64,000 nucleotides of DNA from positions 37,039,848 to 37,103,847 of the forward strand of contig OZ020268.1 in assembly GCA_963971225.1 (NCBI GenBank), read 5' to 3'. The notes under the pieces were generated by a model. The model did not search any database and was not told the DNA's origin. It worked only from the letters and a program-made list of their open reading frames with translations. Position 1 is the first letter of the stretch; each line of letters begins with the position of its first letter. The stretch comes from Melieria omissa (lineage: Eukaryota > Arthropoda > Insecta > Diptera > Ulidiidae). Positions 1-10,420 of this stretch are shown in pieces. A program made the translations under genes and the position numbers.

Positions 1-1299
1 AATAAAATTAAAAAGTTATAATTTTGTATTTTTCCGTATATATTAATTAATTTTTCTGTGATTAAAAAATATTGACATACAATTTCTTTTTAACCCGTTT
101 TAAGCTCAAATTGTTTAAAAGTAAACTAGCTCTAGAATTCTAACAAAGAGGCGTGGCTACTTCAAATGTCGTGTAGGCAAGTGTTATTGAATTTAAATAA
201 CAATATAAATCATGAACAAGTAATATCGAGAAACAGGGTACAATTCAGGGTCGAAAGTGTTAAAAATAAAGTGACAACTTTATACCGCAGTGACTTCTTA
301 AGTCGTTGACATTCGTTTTCATATATTTTTGTACGTTGCAGTTCGTCGTAAAGTTACTACCGACAGTGTATGTAATCACTGCACTGCACTCAGAGTGAAC
401 CACAAAGCAAAAATAATCCGAATTCACTGTTTCATTTTCTAGCCGGCAACAATAACAATAACCATAGCTTATTGGCCTTAGAAGCAAGCGGCACTTTGTT
501 TTGTTGGCAGACAACAACAACAACAACAGCCACAGTCTGTCGTTATTTTTCCTTCAATGCTTCACACAACCGCATGCGATCATTACTTTCTCCTAATCTC
601 TGTACTGTTTGTTCTGTGATATAACAGAAACGAAAGCTGCCTAGTACTGCTTCTAATGTTAATAGCAGAGAACGTAATGTTAAATTAACAGTAGAAGTAA
701 TATTAAGTCTCCATTACATTTTGCATTTGTATGAGATGCGCGTATTACTCTGTATTACTGTTTATTCTGTGCTTCCATCCAAGGATAAATAGCAAAAATT
801 ATGACGTTGACAGAAAACCTTGAAAACAAAACTAACACCATCTTTTAATAAAAACGGAAATGACTTTTTTGCCACATAATTTTAATTTTTTTTTATTTTA
901 AATATCTATGTTTGCACTTTTTGAATTCTAAACTAATTTTTCTTTGTTCTGTTACAGTTCGTCAATGGACGAGCAGCACTGTATGAATGTAAATTTAGTT
1001 TTTCGCATATTGCATTGGCAAATTAAATTAAGCGAAATACTGTAACGAGTTTTCAATTGAATTTTTTATTCATGTCATACATATTTTGTAATTATTAACA
1101 TATTTAATTCTGCTTCGTTTGGAATTTTTAATTTACAATAATAAACTTTCGGTGGAAAAAGTGACTATTCCTGTTTTGATTTACACTTTATTAGAAAAAA
1201 TATAACTAAGTTCAACTTAAATCAATTCAAGTGAATAGGCGAGACATAAGAGCTACAAATAGTGAGACTGAATGTTATACAAAATAATTCAATATGTAT
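1..1299. other. AT-rich noncoding stretch with one weak terminal-exon candidate
   Basis: I see no convincing gene here. The only exon-like signal is at 958-1026 on the plus strand: a pyrimidine-rich acceptor ending in CAG at 957, then 22 sense codons, a TAA stop, and an AATAAA signal near 1140. No upstream exon can be paired with it. The rest is AT-rich sequence with short CAA runs near 511-530. Confidence 0.4.
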
Positions 1300-1758
1300 T
1301 GTTACGAATGCTAGTTCTAGTGGGCTAGTACGTATCTCTGGATTACGTAATTTGGAAATAAAACACTTAGTTTCTCAAACGCAGTCAATAAAATAAACCA
1401 ACAATCACTTTATTTCACAGATTTACACTTCACTGTCTTTACACTTAAGTATTTGCTCAATTACTCCGTGTGCCAACTTCACTAGTCAAAATCAGACTGA
1501 CTGCTGCGCCGCACCCGGCTGCCTTTTATACCTGTCCGGCCATCGCGCAGATCGTTCTCGCACATTCCAGAGTGGACTAAAGGTTTCCATGATGACCATC
1601 ATTGCCAGGTTGGACTAAAAATTTCCATTATCGCGGCCATCATTGCCAGGTTGGACTAAAAGTTTCCATTATCGCGGTCATCATTGCCAGGTTGAATTAT
1701 GGCACGGCGCGTAGCGACAGGGTTGCTTTGCACAGCGACAGAGTGCCTCTTCGTTTCA
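1300..1758 (-). mobile_element. Solo LTR, gypsy-like retrotransposon, minus orientation
   Basis: Read on the minus strand this 459-bp block starts TG and ends CA (TGTTACG...TTTCA on the plus strand). It is flanked on both sides by the 4-bp direct repeat GTAT (1296-1299 and 1759-1762). On the minus strand a TATAAAAGGC box is followed by an AATAAAGTG poly(A) signal, the usual LTR promoter and terminator layout. There is no gag or pol sequence on either side, so this is a solo LTR left by LTR-LTR recombination. About three tandem copies of a unit of roughly 46 bp containing GGACTAAA and CATTGCCAGGTTG fill 1574-1695 in the U3 part. A relative lies at 36272-36691. Confidence 0.85.
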
Positions 1759-1762
1759 GTAT

Positions 1763-2227
1763 TATAATATAAATAATTGGTAATATAGGTTTAACTTTGA
1801 ATTAGCGCCACATTTAGATATGACCACACTAAACATGTACTGACAAAAAGTAATTTTTTAATTACAAAGCATATTAAATCGCTAAAAAAAAATGTTTATG
1901 CAAAATTCGCAAGAGAAGGAATTTCTGCACAGTCGGTTTAATGTTAGGTTTTTATAATTCCGACACACTAAATGCCAGTGATCTGACATGAGTACTGACT
2001 GAGTCGGAATATGATTCCACGATCTTTTAGCCTGTTAGTTAACCCTTGTAGGACTGGGTCCTGAGGTACCACAGCGGGCTAAACTAGCTATGTGAGTCTC
2101 TAGTCGGCAGCGGCTGTGGCTGCCTCTTCGAACTATCTACCTAGTTAACCCTCTAACCAGTAAAACTTACTCAAGGCACTTATTGTTAAATTAAAAATTC
2201 TCCAAAAATACAATATTTATTCTAATT
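1763..2227. other. Noncoding, with a retroelement-tail-like patch
   Basis: No coding signal. The piece 2041-2150 (GGACTGGGTCCTGAG, then ACCACAGCGGGCTAAACTAG and a CTCTAGTCGGC stretch) is recognisably related to 52125-52210, just right of the intact piggyBac. I read both as copies of one dispersed repeat, probably the 3' tail of a non-LTR retrotransposon. Confidence 0.5.
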
Positions 2228-2513
2228 TTAACCCTCAATCATCCACCCCTATTAAAATCACATATCTACCCACCCTGTGTCCCCGGGACTCACATTTTTT
2301 GTTTACGAAATAATGCAACATCTATTAAATTTTTATGGTTTTTTATTTATCTGCAGGCCACAAGAAGACCTCTTGTTGAAGATCTCATTCCATATCTTTA
2401 CATAACTCTAGCTGAACGCCGTCAAGCTGGACGCCAAAGCACAAAAACTAAACCTGTACCAACTTATTAAAGTTCGTAGTGAGTCCCCTGGACTCAGGGT
2501 GGGCGATTGAGGG
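2228..2513 (+). mobile_element. piggyBac-type remnant, interrupted at its right end
   Basis: A TTAA (2228-2231) is followed by CCCTCAATCATCCACCC. The opposite end, GGGTGGGCGATTGAGGG (2497-2513), is its imperfect inverse. The matching right TTAA is at 7989-7992, displaced by the R1-clade element that sits in this terminal repeat. TTAA target sites with C-rich ends are the hallmark of the piggyBac superfamily. Inside, after an acceptor-like ATCTGCAG (about 2348-2355), one frame runs for about 40 codons to a TAA near 2468 and could be the tail of a transposase gene. The element is only about 280 bp and cannot be autonomous. Confidence 0.7.
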
Positions 2514-2769
2514 TTTTTTTTTTTTTTTTTTTTTTAACGAGGAGGGAAGCATCGAAAGCCTCAAGTTGTGCGGGACTTTAAACCGCTAAACCCACCTCTC
2601 GTCCGGACGGTTAGCCCTCCTGGGACCACCGTGAGGTATTACGTCAGGAGGCCGTCGTGAGCGTTACCGCTCTATCGTTCGTTTGTCAGTCTTTCGTCCG
2701 TGTGTTATGGCAGGTGTTGCCATGCGTTCGACACCACAGTGTTGTCGCCTACGGTGCAGAATAACCGCG

Positions 2770-5700
2770 CTAATTTTGCGGTGTGCACGGCGCAACTATC
2801 GTTGCCGCATTTGGGTGTTGAAGCAGTGCTGCCGTCGTTTGTGGCCGACGCCGGGCGTTCTGCTCGTCACTTCTCACTCGAAGCATCATAAGTGTTATGA
2901 TTCGGCTGCAGGCCTCCCATGCATCGGGCGAGCTCAGCATGCAGTGTGTAACTGCTGAAGGAGAGATCGGCTCATTGAGAAGGGATTCCAAGGACCGTCT
3001 TTCTTCGACAAAGCGGCTGCATTCCAGCAAAACGTGCTCTGCGTTTTCTGCTTTCCCGGCGCATGCTGGGCAGAACGGGTCGTCTGCGTGCTGACATTTG
3101 TGCAGATACTCCTGGAAGCATCCATGTCCTGACAGCATTTGAGTCAAGAAGTAATTGACCTCGCCGTGTTTTCTGTTGCACCACGCTTCTATGTTTGGGA
3201 TCATCCGCCATGTCCACCGGCCTTTTGACGATGCATCCCATCGCTGCTGCCATTCTGCTAAGCTTTTACGCCGCACCGCCTCCATCACTGCAGATCGAGA
3301 GGCCGAAGTGTCTTTGCACTCTCGCCAGGTTATTGCTGCCTCTCTGGCCAGTATATCGATTGGCCAAGTGCTGGCAATCACGTCTGCTGCCTCGTCCGAG
3401 ACCGATCTAAAGGCGCAGCAGACTCTCAGCGAGCTGAGCCTGTAAGCGGATTTAAGGCATCTGACGTACGAGCTCGTCATGGTTGCTTCTGCCCAAATAG
3501 GCGCGGCATAGAGGCATATCGACGCCGTCACGCTCGCTATCAATTTTCGTGTTATTGGCCTGGGGCCGCCGATGTTAGGCATTAGTCTGCCAATGGCAGC
3601 GCTGGTTCGCCTAGCCTTGTCACTGGCGTACTTGAGATGCTCTTTAAAGTTTAGCCGATAGTCCAGCAGCACACCCAGGTATCTTAGGTGAGGACTAGAC
3701 TGGATTTCATGGCCGCCTACCCGAATTTTTATGCCTTCCACTTTTTTCCTGCTTGTAAGCAGGACCGCTTCTGTCTTGTGTTCTGCGAGTTGCAGGCCGG
3801 CGTTGCGCAGCCACGCCTTCATGGCCGATATTGTAGTGTTACAATTCTCTGTTAGTGTGGCCAGGGTTTTGGCCACAGCGACTACGGCTACATCGTCTGC
3901 ATATCCGATGATGCTTACTTCGGGAGGGCGTTGTATTTTCAGTATGCCGTTGTACATGACGTTCCACAAAACCGGTCCTAGGACGGAGCCCTGCGGTACG
4001 CCACCTGTAACACCATATTGCTTGGGGCCCTCCTCCGTGTCATATAGTAGGACTCTGTTAGCGAAGTAGTTCGCTATTATCCTGACTAGGTAGTCCGGCA
4101 CATTACAGTCCACAAGGGCTTGCAGAATGTTGTTCCAATTCGCCGAGTTGAAGGCATTCTTAACGTCGAGTGTTATAACAGCGCAATATTGCTTCTTGCC
4201 TTCTAGCCATCTTTTCCCTGCTAGCGCTCTTTTGGCGATGGCGCATACTGCCGCAATGGCGTCGACAGTGGAGCGACGCTTACGGAAGCCGTATTGGTTT
4301 GGGGATAAACCAGTCGAGGATTCGACGAACGGTTCGAGCCTAGACCGTATTAGCCCTTCGAGAACTTTGCCCGCTGTGTCTAACATACAGAGTGGTCTGT
4401 ATGAAGAGGGTTCGCCTGGTGGCTTGTTGGCTTTCGGCAGGAGGACAAGTCTTTGTCGCTTCCAGATCTTGGGGAAGATGCCCTCTCGCAGGCACGTCGA
4501 GTAGAGCTCGCAGAAGACTTGCGGCTTCTTTTGGATTGCGGCTTTTAGGACTCTGTTGGGGATACCATCCAGGCCTGGGGACTTATCTGCCTTTATCCTC
4601 TTTGCTACCTCAATGACTTCCTCCACGGATACCTCTGGCACTTCAGCGATGTTCAGCTGTCTTGGTGCAGTAAATACGCCCTGTCGTGGGAAGAGGGTTG
4701 AAACGATGTGCTTCATAGTGATTGGGCAGATGGGGGATTTTCCACTGTCACTTTTGAGTTTCTTTAGCACCACCTTGTAGCCGACGCCCCAGGGGTTGGC
4801 GTCAACCGCATCAACAAGAGCAGAGAAGGCTTGCCGTTTGCTCTTTTTGATGGCTTTGCGGAGCTGCTTTCGCGCCTCCTTGAACTCGGCTTGCAGGCTC
4901 AAGTATTCACCTCTGTGTTTGGCTCTTGTGTATCTTCGACGCAGTGTGTGGCAGGTACGTCTTTGTTCTGCTACCTCTTCATTCCACCAAAAAACTGGCC
5001 TCCGCTCAGGGATTTGCCGTTTCCGGGGCATGGAAGCGTCGCATATTGCCATTAATGATTTTATGACTAGGCTGGCACGCACCTCTGCTGGTGCTTCTGG
5101 GACCGCCAGTTCCTCTAGCATATAATTAAGCGTTGCCAGGTCTAGCTGTTTTGTACTCCAGCCGAGTTTTTGGACCTTCTGATTCTTTTGGCGGGTTCCA
5201 GGGTTGTGCTGTGGCAGCAATGAGAATAGGATAGCCATGTGATCGCTATGTGTGTAGATGTCGGACACTTGCCATCTAACACTTCGGGTAAGTCGACCTC
5301 TCGCCAGTGTGAGGTCGATGATTGAGCTCGCTTGTCCTCTACTGAATGTTGGCTTATTCCCTTCATTAAGGAGCTGGAAATCGGTACACGCGAAGGCGTC
5401 CAGCAGTGCTGCACCTCGTTTGTTAGTCTTGACGCTGCCCCACTCTACAGCCCATGCATTGAAATCGCCGGCAATAATTGCGGGGGTTTTGCCAGCGGCG
5501 TCTTGAGTTAGCCGGTCCAGCATATCCTGGAATTCATCCAGGCGTTCGCTGGGCGGCGCGTAGCAGCTGTAGAAATGAATGCCGTTGATTTTTGCATACG
5601 CAAAGCCCTTTTGTGAGACGGTTTTTTTCTCTATAGGAAACGGCCCGCAGGCCCAGATAGCCGCTTTTTTGGTGGCGTCTTCTGCCCATGTTGTGTCGTC

Positions 5701-5823
5701 TGAAGGGGCTTTGTACTGCTCGCAGATGAGCGCGATATCTACTTTGAGTTCGTAGATCGTCTGCTTCAGCAAATTCTGCGCTGCCTCACAGTGATTGAGG
5801 TTGAGCTGAATGCACTTAATCAT
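2770..5823 (-). CDS. ORF2: endonuclease and reverse transcriptase of the R1-clade element
   Basis: This 1017-aa protein nicks target DNA and copies the element RNA at the nick. An apurinic-type endonuclease occupies about residues 1-205: QLN at 6-8, Glu in ICEQY near 35, AGDFN at 118-122, SSIIDLT near 166-172, and SDH at 193-195. The reverse transcriptase spans about 450-720: TLDVKNAF with D553, GVPQGSVLGP around 608-617, and the catalytic YADDV at 641-645. A C-terminal zinc knuckle C-x2-C...H...C lies at about 918-936. I see no RNase H domain, as is usual for the R1 clade. The ATG at 5823 overlaps the ORF1 stop by 8 bp (ATGATTAA), which suggests reinitiation or coupled translation. The frame is intact, with all catalytic residues I can check present. 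Confidence 0.93.
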   Translation of the reverse strand: MIKCIQLNLNHCEAAQNLLKQTIYELKVDIALICEQYKAPSDDTTWAEDATKKAAIWACGPFPIEKKTVSQKGFAYAKINGIHFYSCYAPPSERLDEFQDMLDRLTQDAAGKTPAIIAGDFNAWAVEWGSVKTNKRGAALLDAFACTDFQLLNEGNKPTFSRGQASSIIDLTLARGRLTRSVRWQVSDIYTHSDHMAILFSLLPQHNPGTRQKNQKVQKLGWSTKQLDLATLNYMLEELAVPEAPAEVRASLVIKSLMAICDASMPRKRQIPERRPVFWWNEEVAEQRRTCHTLRRRYTRAKHRGEYLSLQAEFKEARKQLRKAIKKSKRQAFSALVDAVDANPWGVGYKVVLKKLKSDSGKSPICPITMKHIVSTLFPRQGVFTAPRQLNIAEVPEVSVEEVIEVAKRIKADKSPGLDGIPNRVLKAAIQKKPQVFCELYSTCLREGIFPKIWKRQRLVLLPKANKPPGEPSSYRPLCMLDTAGKVLEGLIRSRLEPFVESSTGLSPNQYGFRKRRSTVDAIAAVCAIAKRALAGKRWLEGKKQYCAVITLDVKNAFNSANWNNILQALVDCNVPDYLVRIIANYFANRVLLYDTEEGPKQYGVTGGVPQGSVLGPVLWNVMYNGILKIQRPPEVSIIGYADDVAVVAVAKTLATLTENCNTTISAMKAWLRNAGLQLAEHKTEAVLLTSRKKVEGIKIRVGGHEIQSSPHLRYLGVLLDYRLNFKEHLKYASDKARRTSAAIGRLMPNIGGPRPITRKLIASVTASICLYAAPIWAEATMTSSYVRCLKSAYRLSSLRVCCAFRSVSDEAADVIASTWPIDILAREAAITWRECKDTSASRSAVMEAVRRKSLAEWQQRWDASSKGRWTWRMIPNIEAWCNRKHGEVNYFLTQMLSGHGCFQEYLHKCQHADDPFCPACAGKAENAEHVLLECSRFVEERRSLESLLNEPISPSAVTHCMLSSPDAWEACSRIITLMMLRVRSDEQNARRRPQTTAALLQHPNAATIVAPCTPQN

Positions 5824-7297
5824 TTCGTTGGGTAATCAATGCCAACGCTTTTTTGTATGCCGCGCATTTGAAGCTTCCAGTCGGGTGGTCATTTCCAGCT
5901 TCACCATTGTCAGAGGGTTGACAAAGTACACATTTTGGTGCGAGGTTGCAGTTTTTGGATGTATGACCATTGCCTGCACATCTAAAGCACATCCCGCTGC
6001 GGTCTTTGTCGCTTCTGCAGTTCTTCGACACATGGCCAAAATCGAGGCATTTGTAGCACCGTATAGGGGTTAGGCGCTCGCGTATTCTGCACCTCACCCA
6101 GCCCACGCGAATGTGGCCAGTTTCAAGCAGTACTTTGGCATCTCTTTCTGGCATGTTCAACACCGCTATCTGGGTGCCATCTCTACATGGTCGTAGTGAT
6201 TTGATGCAAATGGCTTGCGGGGCGACCATTTCTGGGAATTGCTTCAGGATAGCATCGTGAATTTCTTTTTCAGTCGTCGCCTCATCTAGGTCGCGGCATA
6301 CCAGAGATAGTTCACGACTGATCGCTCTGACGTCAGCAACCTCTCGCAGAAAAAGTGTTGCGCTTTCTCGGAGTTTGTTTGTTACCGCGCTCGTGTTTTG
6401 TTTAAGCTGTAGTAACAGCTCGCCTTTGGCCGTCTTCCGAATTTTCTTGACGTTCTCGCCAAGCTCAGTCAGTGAGGGCTCAGCTTTCAGACTTCTGAGG
6501 ATGTCTGCATACGATTTTTCGCCTCTGTGCGTTATGACTATGGCGTCCGGGCGAGCTGGTCTGCGACGGCTTTTGGCAGCACCATGTCCATTTGCTACGT
6601 CATCAGCAGCACTCTTGTCTTGCCTGCCTCGCTTCGCCGTTTTCGAGCCAACAACGGTCCACTCGGCTGCTTTAACAGTCCTCTGGTTGAGGGCTGTGGC
6701 TCCAGCAGCCGCTTCAACCCTCACAGCTCCATTGTCGGCCGCCTTCTTGTTTTTCTTTGGCGGAGTGGCTCGTGCAGGCTGCTGGTCCTCTCTTGGTCGT
6801 TTTGGCGCATTAATCGTGCTCTGCTTTATGGCTGGCACAGTTTGGCAGCCCTTGTCCGATTTATTTCCGGGCTCACGCTCGCTGTTGCTAGCAGTCGCAC
6901 AGTTATAGAGCTCTTCTATGTCGCTGATGACATCCCTCATCTGTGGATTGATCGTGCGCTTGCCGATGATCATTGTCACCAATTCTCGGATCTTTTCACC
7001 CAAGTCTTTGTATGCCGTTAAACCTGAGCCCGCGCTTGTGCTCGCCGTCTCGGCCACGCTATGTTCAGCTTGAGAGCCTGGCGTCGGCGAGATTGCCGTC
7101 TTTTCTCCGCGTACCGGTGATCGTGTGAGTTTAGAGCTTCGCTTGAAAGGGTCTATTCCCATCTCCCTCGCTCCTGTAAATTCGCCATCGCTATCATTTG
7201 CCACTGTGATATTTGGCGCATGAGGATCAGTAAGCGGGGTCGTTTTACCACCACCGCGGTTGCATCGCCCCAGTTGGGGCAAATGCTCGACGCTCAT
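5816..7297 (-). CDS. ORF1: Gag-like RNA-binding protein of the R1-clade element
   Basis: The 493-aa product is expected to coat the element RNA and deliver it to the nucleus. The N-terminal half is low-complexity and rich in Lys, Ala, Ser and Thr. The middle part (about 300-410) has the alternating hydrophobic pattern of an RNA-recognition-like fold. Three Cys/His knuckles follow: C414-x2-C-x4-H-x4-C427, a second C-x2-C-x4-H-x4-C at about 437-450, and a third, longer C-x2-C...H...C from about 456. That 3-knuckle end is typical of R1/I/Jockey Gag proteins. The ATG at 7297 follows a long leader, and no upstream in-frame extension is needed. The stop overlaps the ORF2 start. Confidence 0.9.
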   Translation of the reverse strand: MSVEHLPQLGRCNRGGGKTTPLTDPHAPNITVANDSDGEFTGAREMGIDPFKRSSKLTRSPVRGEKTAISPTPGSQAEHSVAETASTSAGSGLTAYKDLGEKIRELVTMIIGKRTINPQMRDVISDIEELYNCATASNSEREPGNKSDKGCQTVPAIKQSTINAPKRPREDQQPARATPPKKNKKAADNGAVRVEAAAGATALNQRTVKAAEWTVVGSKTAKRGRQDKSAADDVANGHGAAKSRRRPARPDAIVITHRGEKSYADILRSLKAEPSLTELGENVKKIRKTAKGELLLQLKQNTSAVTNKLRESATLFLREVADVRAISRELSLVCRDLDEATTEKEIHDAILKQFPEMVAPQAICIKSLRPCRDGTQIAVLNMPERDAKVLLETGHIRVGWVRCRIRERLTPIRCYKCLDFGHVSKNCRSDKDRSGMCFRCAGNGHTSKNCNLAPKCVLCQPSDNGEAGNDHPTGSFKCAAYKKALALITQRND

Positions 7298-7992
7298 TGG
7301 TTAGAGGCTCTTTGCGATATTGGCCGTCAGGGATGACTACAAAAGCAGCACGATGATCACGAACCACCAATTACAGCGGGCTGGCGACCGGCGCCTTCTG
7401 ATTGGCCAGTGACGCTTTTGCACGAATGGCAGCTTACGAAAATTCGCAATGGCCGTCAACGCGATCCACAGGAGCTGCAAAAGGTGTTAGGCAGAATGCA
7501 GTTTGGGAAGCACTGTACTCACCCGTAGCGAATGCACCACCCACGTATCTTGGTGAACAGGGTGCGACTCCACAGGGTGTACCAGCCAAGAGCTGTGCGA
7601 AGTAGCCAACTCAACACAGCTGTTGCGCTTATTTCGCACAGCTTGCAGTCCACTTTTGGAAACAGCTGATTGTAGATCGGACAGCTGTTCAATGTTTATA
7701 TACAAACAGGTAGGTTGCGCGGGATTTCCGCACAAGTCGGTATGGTGGATTCGTTCTCACTGAAAAATTTTGCAAACACTCAGCGAGCCACCGAAATTGA
7801 AAACTCGATTAGGGAGATTTGTGTCCCAGCTAGTGCCCGCACACTTTGCACAACGCGACACTACACCTTCGCACTTTAGCACTTCCCAACGAATTTCACT
7901 GACACACTCTACGCTACGCGCAACGAAGCTATTTGTTAGGAGCAGGGCGGACGTACGTCTGTCCTCTGCTAACACTTACTCTTGAGGGTTAA

Positions 7993-10420
7993 ATTATTTA
8001 AATGCATTTCATACATTTTATATATTTTTATAAATTTAACATAAATCACCCACAATTTGCTTCATGTCGAAGCTTAAAAATTGTAAAAAAAAACTCGCCA
8101 GTTCTCTGACGCATTTGCCGCTCTATTGCACATTACTTTTATACGCCCAGTCGAACACATTCACTGTGGAAGTTGTTGCTGACTGTGCAAATGCCTGTCA
8201 ATGTTTAATTACCCGTGGCATTTAAAGCACTTGAACACAAACACACTGGCAGCTAGCAGTGATTTTCCCATCACTCTGCGCTGCAATGAACCAAACAAGG
8301 AGGAAACACCATTTGCATTGGAGAAATATTTATTATGCGCAACAAGGCCTGCGCTACGTGCCGAAATAATACTTTTTGTAAATGTTTAAGCAACGCCAAC
8401 TAAATATGCTCAGCACACACATGGACAATGGACATATTCATTTATAATTCGACGCACAAACAAACACAAAAAAGACTAACAACATAGCAATGTCGATAAA
8501 ATTAATTACGGCCACTAATGGTTAATTAATTGTGTCCACTCTTTGCTCCTTCACTTTGTTTGCTCTTTCTCTGCGTTCGTGTTGTTTTGAGCAACAAAAT
8601 TGTCGTTAGTGGAAAACAGCCATTTGCAAAGTTGGCTTAGCGAAAGCAAAAGAAAACATCCGCCAAAAAAGCCAAACAAAAATATTTTCACCAAACTTTT
8701 GCTGTCACTTGACAAGTGACAAGAGTGAAATGTGTGTGTGTCACAACATCATTATAAATGTTTAAGAAAAATTTGTTGTCACTTCATCATTGTCAACGTG
8801 TCGGCAACATTGTGACAGCACAAGTTTTAATTAATTTTAACAAAAATGTTCACTGTCAATATTTGAGATATTTGCGGAAAAAGTTGATACTCGTATTTGG
8901 GTGCATTGATGGCAGTCACAACGCTCAACACTTGCCAGAACACAACAATAAAAATGAATACACACATAAACCACTAATCGACAGTAATGCTGCCTGAATG
9001 AGTTTTACAGTTGTGTGCAAAACATGCGCTGCCATGCGGAAACTTTTCCTCGGTATTTAAGTTTTTATTGCCACTCTTTGTGGAATGTTTATATTGTTTA
9101 TTCTGTTTACTGTGTGTGTGTGTGTGTGTTGTGTGTCTTGTGTAAACAATAAGAAAAATCTTGAAAACAAAACAAACAAAACAAAACAATTCGGAGCGTG
9201 GGAATTTCTGCATACGTCATTTAAAAAAGGAGAACTTTCAAAGGAAAAAGTAAAAGGCTGAGAAGCCGACAAACTTTCTTATGCTCACCAATTTTCCTTA
9301 ATGTTTTTTTACTTTGAATTGAATTTTTAAACATTTATGTTTCTTTATTATTCTTAAATATTTCTTTTGTTTTTCTAATTCACAGAAATACTTTCATATT
9401 TGTTTCTTTTAATCAAAAATTCTTTCTTTTTGCTTTGTTTGCACGCTTTAATTTGTATTTATTGCACACATTATACAGTGGAAGAATTTTAAGCTCAAAC
9501 AGTAAATGAAAAATAATTTCACAAAAAGTTAGGAAAAGTTAGGTGAAGTTGGTTACACTGGAACAAATCGGGTGTGATACCACACAAAGGCACAGAGCCT
9601 TCATTGCTCCATGAATATCTGAGCACACTCCTTCTTCAGATTTGTGAAATTTGTAGCTCTTAGAGAAGCAAGAAGTAGAAAGAAGAAGAAGCTCTATAGT
9701 TCTATAAATCAACTATCTCACTCAAATAACATCTTTGCTAAACTTTTTGTCATTCCAACTCGACAGCGAATGACAACTGTCCGTGTGGAAACATAACACA
9801 GCAAAACAAAAACCTCATTCATTCAGCCATTTTTCCTTTCATTCTGCGTTGGTTTGTAAGCGTTAAAAACAATTTTACACTCGAGCAAATGACATCGTTG
9901 AAACGTTGTCATGCAGCCAGCGGAGGTGAGACACCATGCTGAGATAATGAAATTCAAAACTTTTGAATATAATTCTTTGTAATTTTCCTAAACGTTTATC
10001 GGCTTATGAATGCCTCATCGACCACTAAAAGCAAAATACTCTCACATCCTCATTCGCGGTTACAACTTTGCCTACGCCAACTGAATCTTTTCTGCTGAAT
10101 CTTCTTACACGCAAACACACATAAGCACAAAAACAATTTCAAAAAGTTGCCTGTCATTTTTTTTCTTTTCAAGCCGCAAGTAACAAGTGTCACTAAAAGT
10201 TTTCCATAAAAATAAAACAAAAAATTTGTTTTTCCAAAGTTTTCTAATTCAGACAGCGAGTGCCCACAAAGCAGCCGCACACATTCATTCATTTATTCAT
10301 TCACTCATTTATTCGTTTTGTCCCTCATACAATATGGAGGCGATTGTTTGTGGTAATATTTCATCGTTGCTGTTGTGCCGCTGTTTGTTGTTGCACAAGC
10401 ATAGATTTGCTTGTGTTGTA
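7993..10420. other. Intergenic AT-rich DNA without a supported gene
   Basis: Many short AT-rich frames occur here, but none has codon structure, domains or paired splice sites. A (GT)n microsatellite lies at about 9111-9130. Runs of CATT repeats (10283-10312) and imperfect AAAAC repeats (9167-9190) are present. The single-copy look is compatible with fly intergenic or regulatory DNA, but no particular site can be defended. Confidence 0.5.

Larger units (their letters stand above)
2516..7981 (-). mobile_element. Full-length R1-clade non-LTR retrotransposon
   Basis: The unit of about 5.47 kb, read on the minus strand, has a 5' UTR of about 680 bp (7981-7298), ORF1, an overlapping ORF2, a 3' UTR of about 235 bp, and a poly(A) tail seen as a T-run (2514-2535). 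It is bracketed by a 9-bp target duplication TTGAGGGTT (2507-2515 and 7982-7990). The duplication lies in the terminal repeat of a piggyBac-type remnant, so the insertion is younger than that remnant. Both ORFs are free of stops, so the copy may be recent and possibly active. The clade call rests on the endonuclease start (QLNLNHCEAA), the AGDFNAWAVEWGS motif and the overall two-ORF layout. I cannot name the family. R1 proper inserts into 28S rDNA, and this copy does not. Confidence 0.9.

Noticed and set aside
2041..2220. rDNA target context for the R1-clade element
   Set aside because: No 28S-like sequence flanks the element; the flanks are a piggyBac-type end and AT-rich DNA.
6375..7021. 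Plus-strand frames of 164-177 codons over R1 ORF1
   Set aside because: Shadows of the GC-rich minus-strand ORF1; no domain or composition support.
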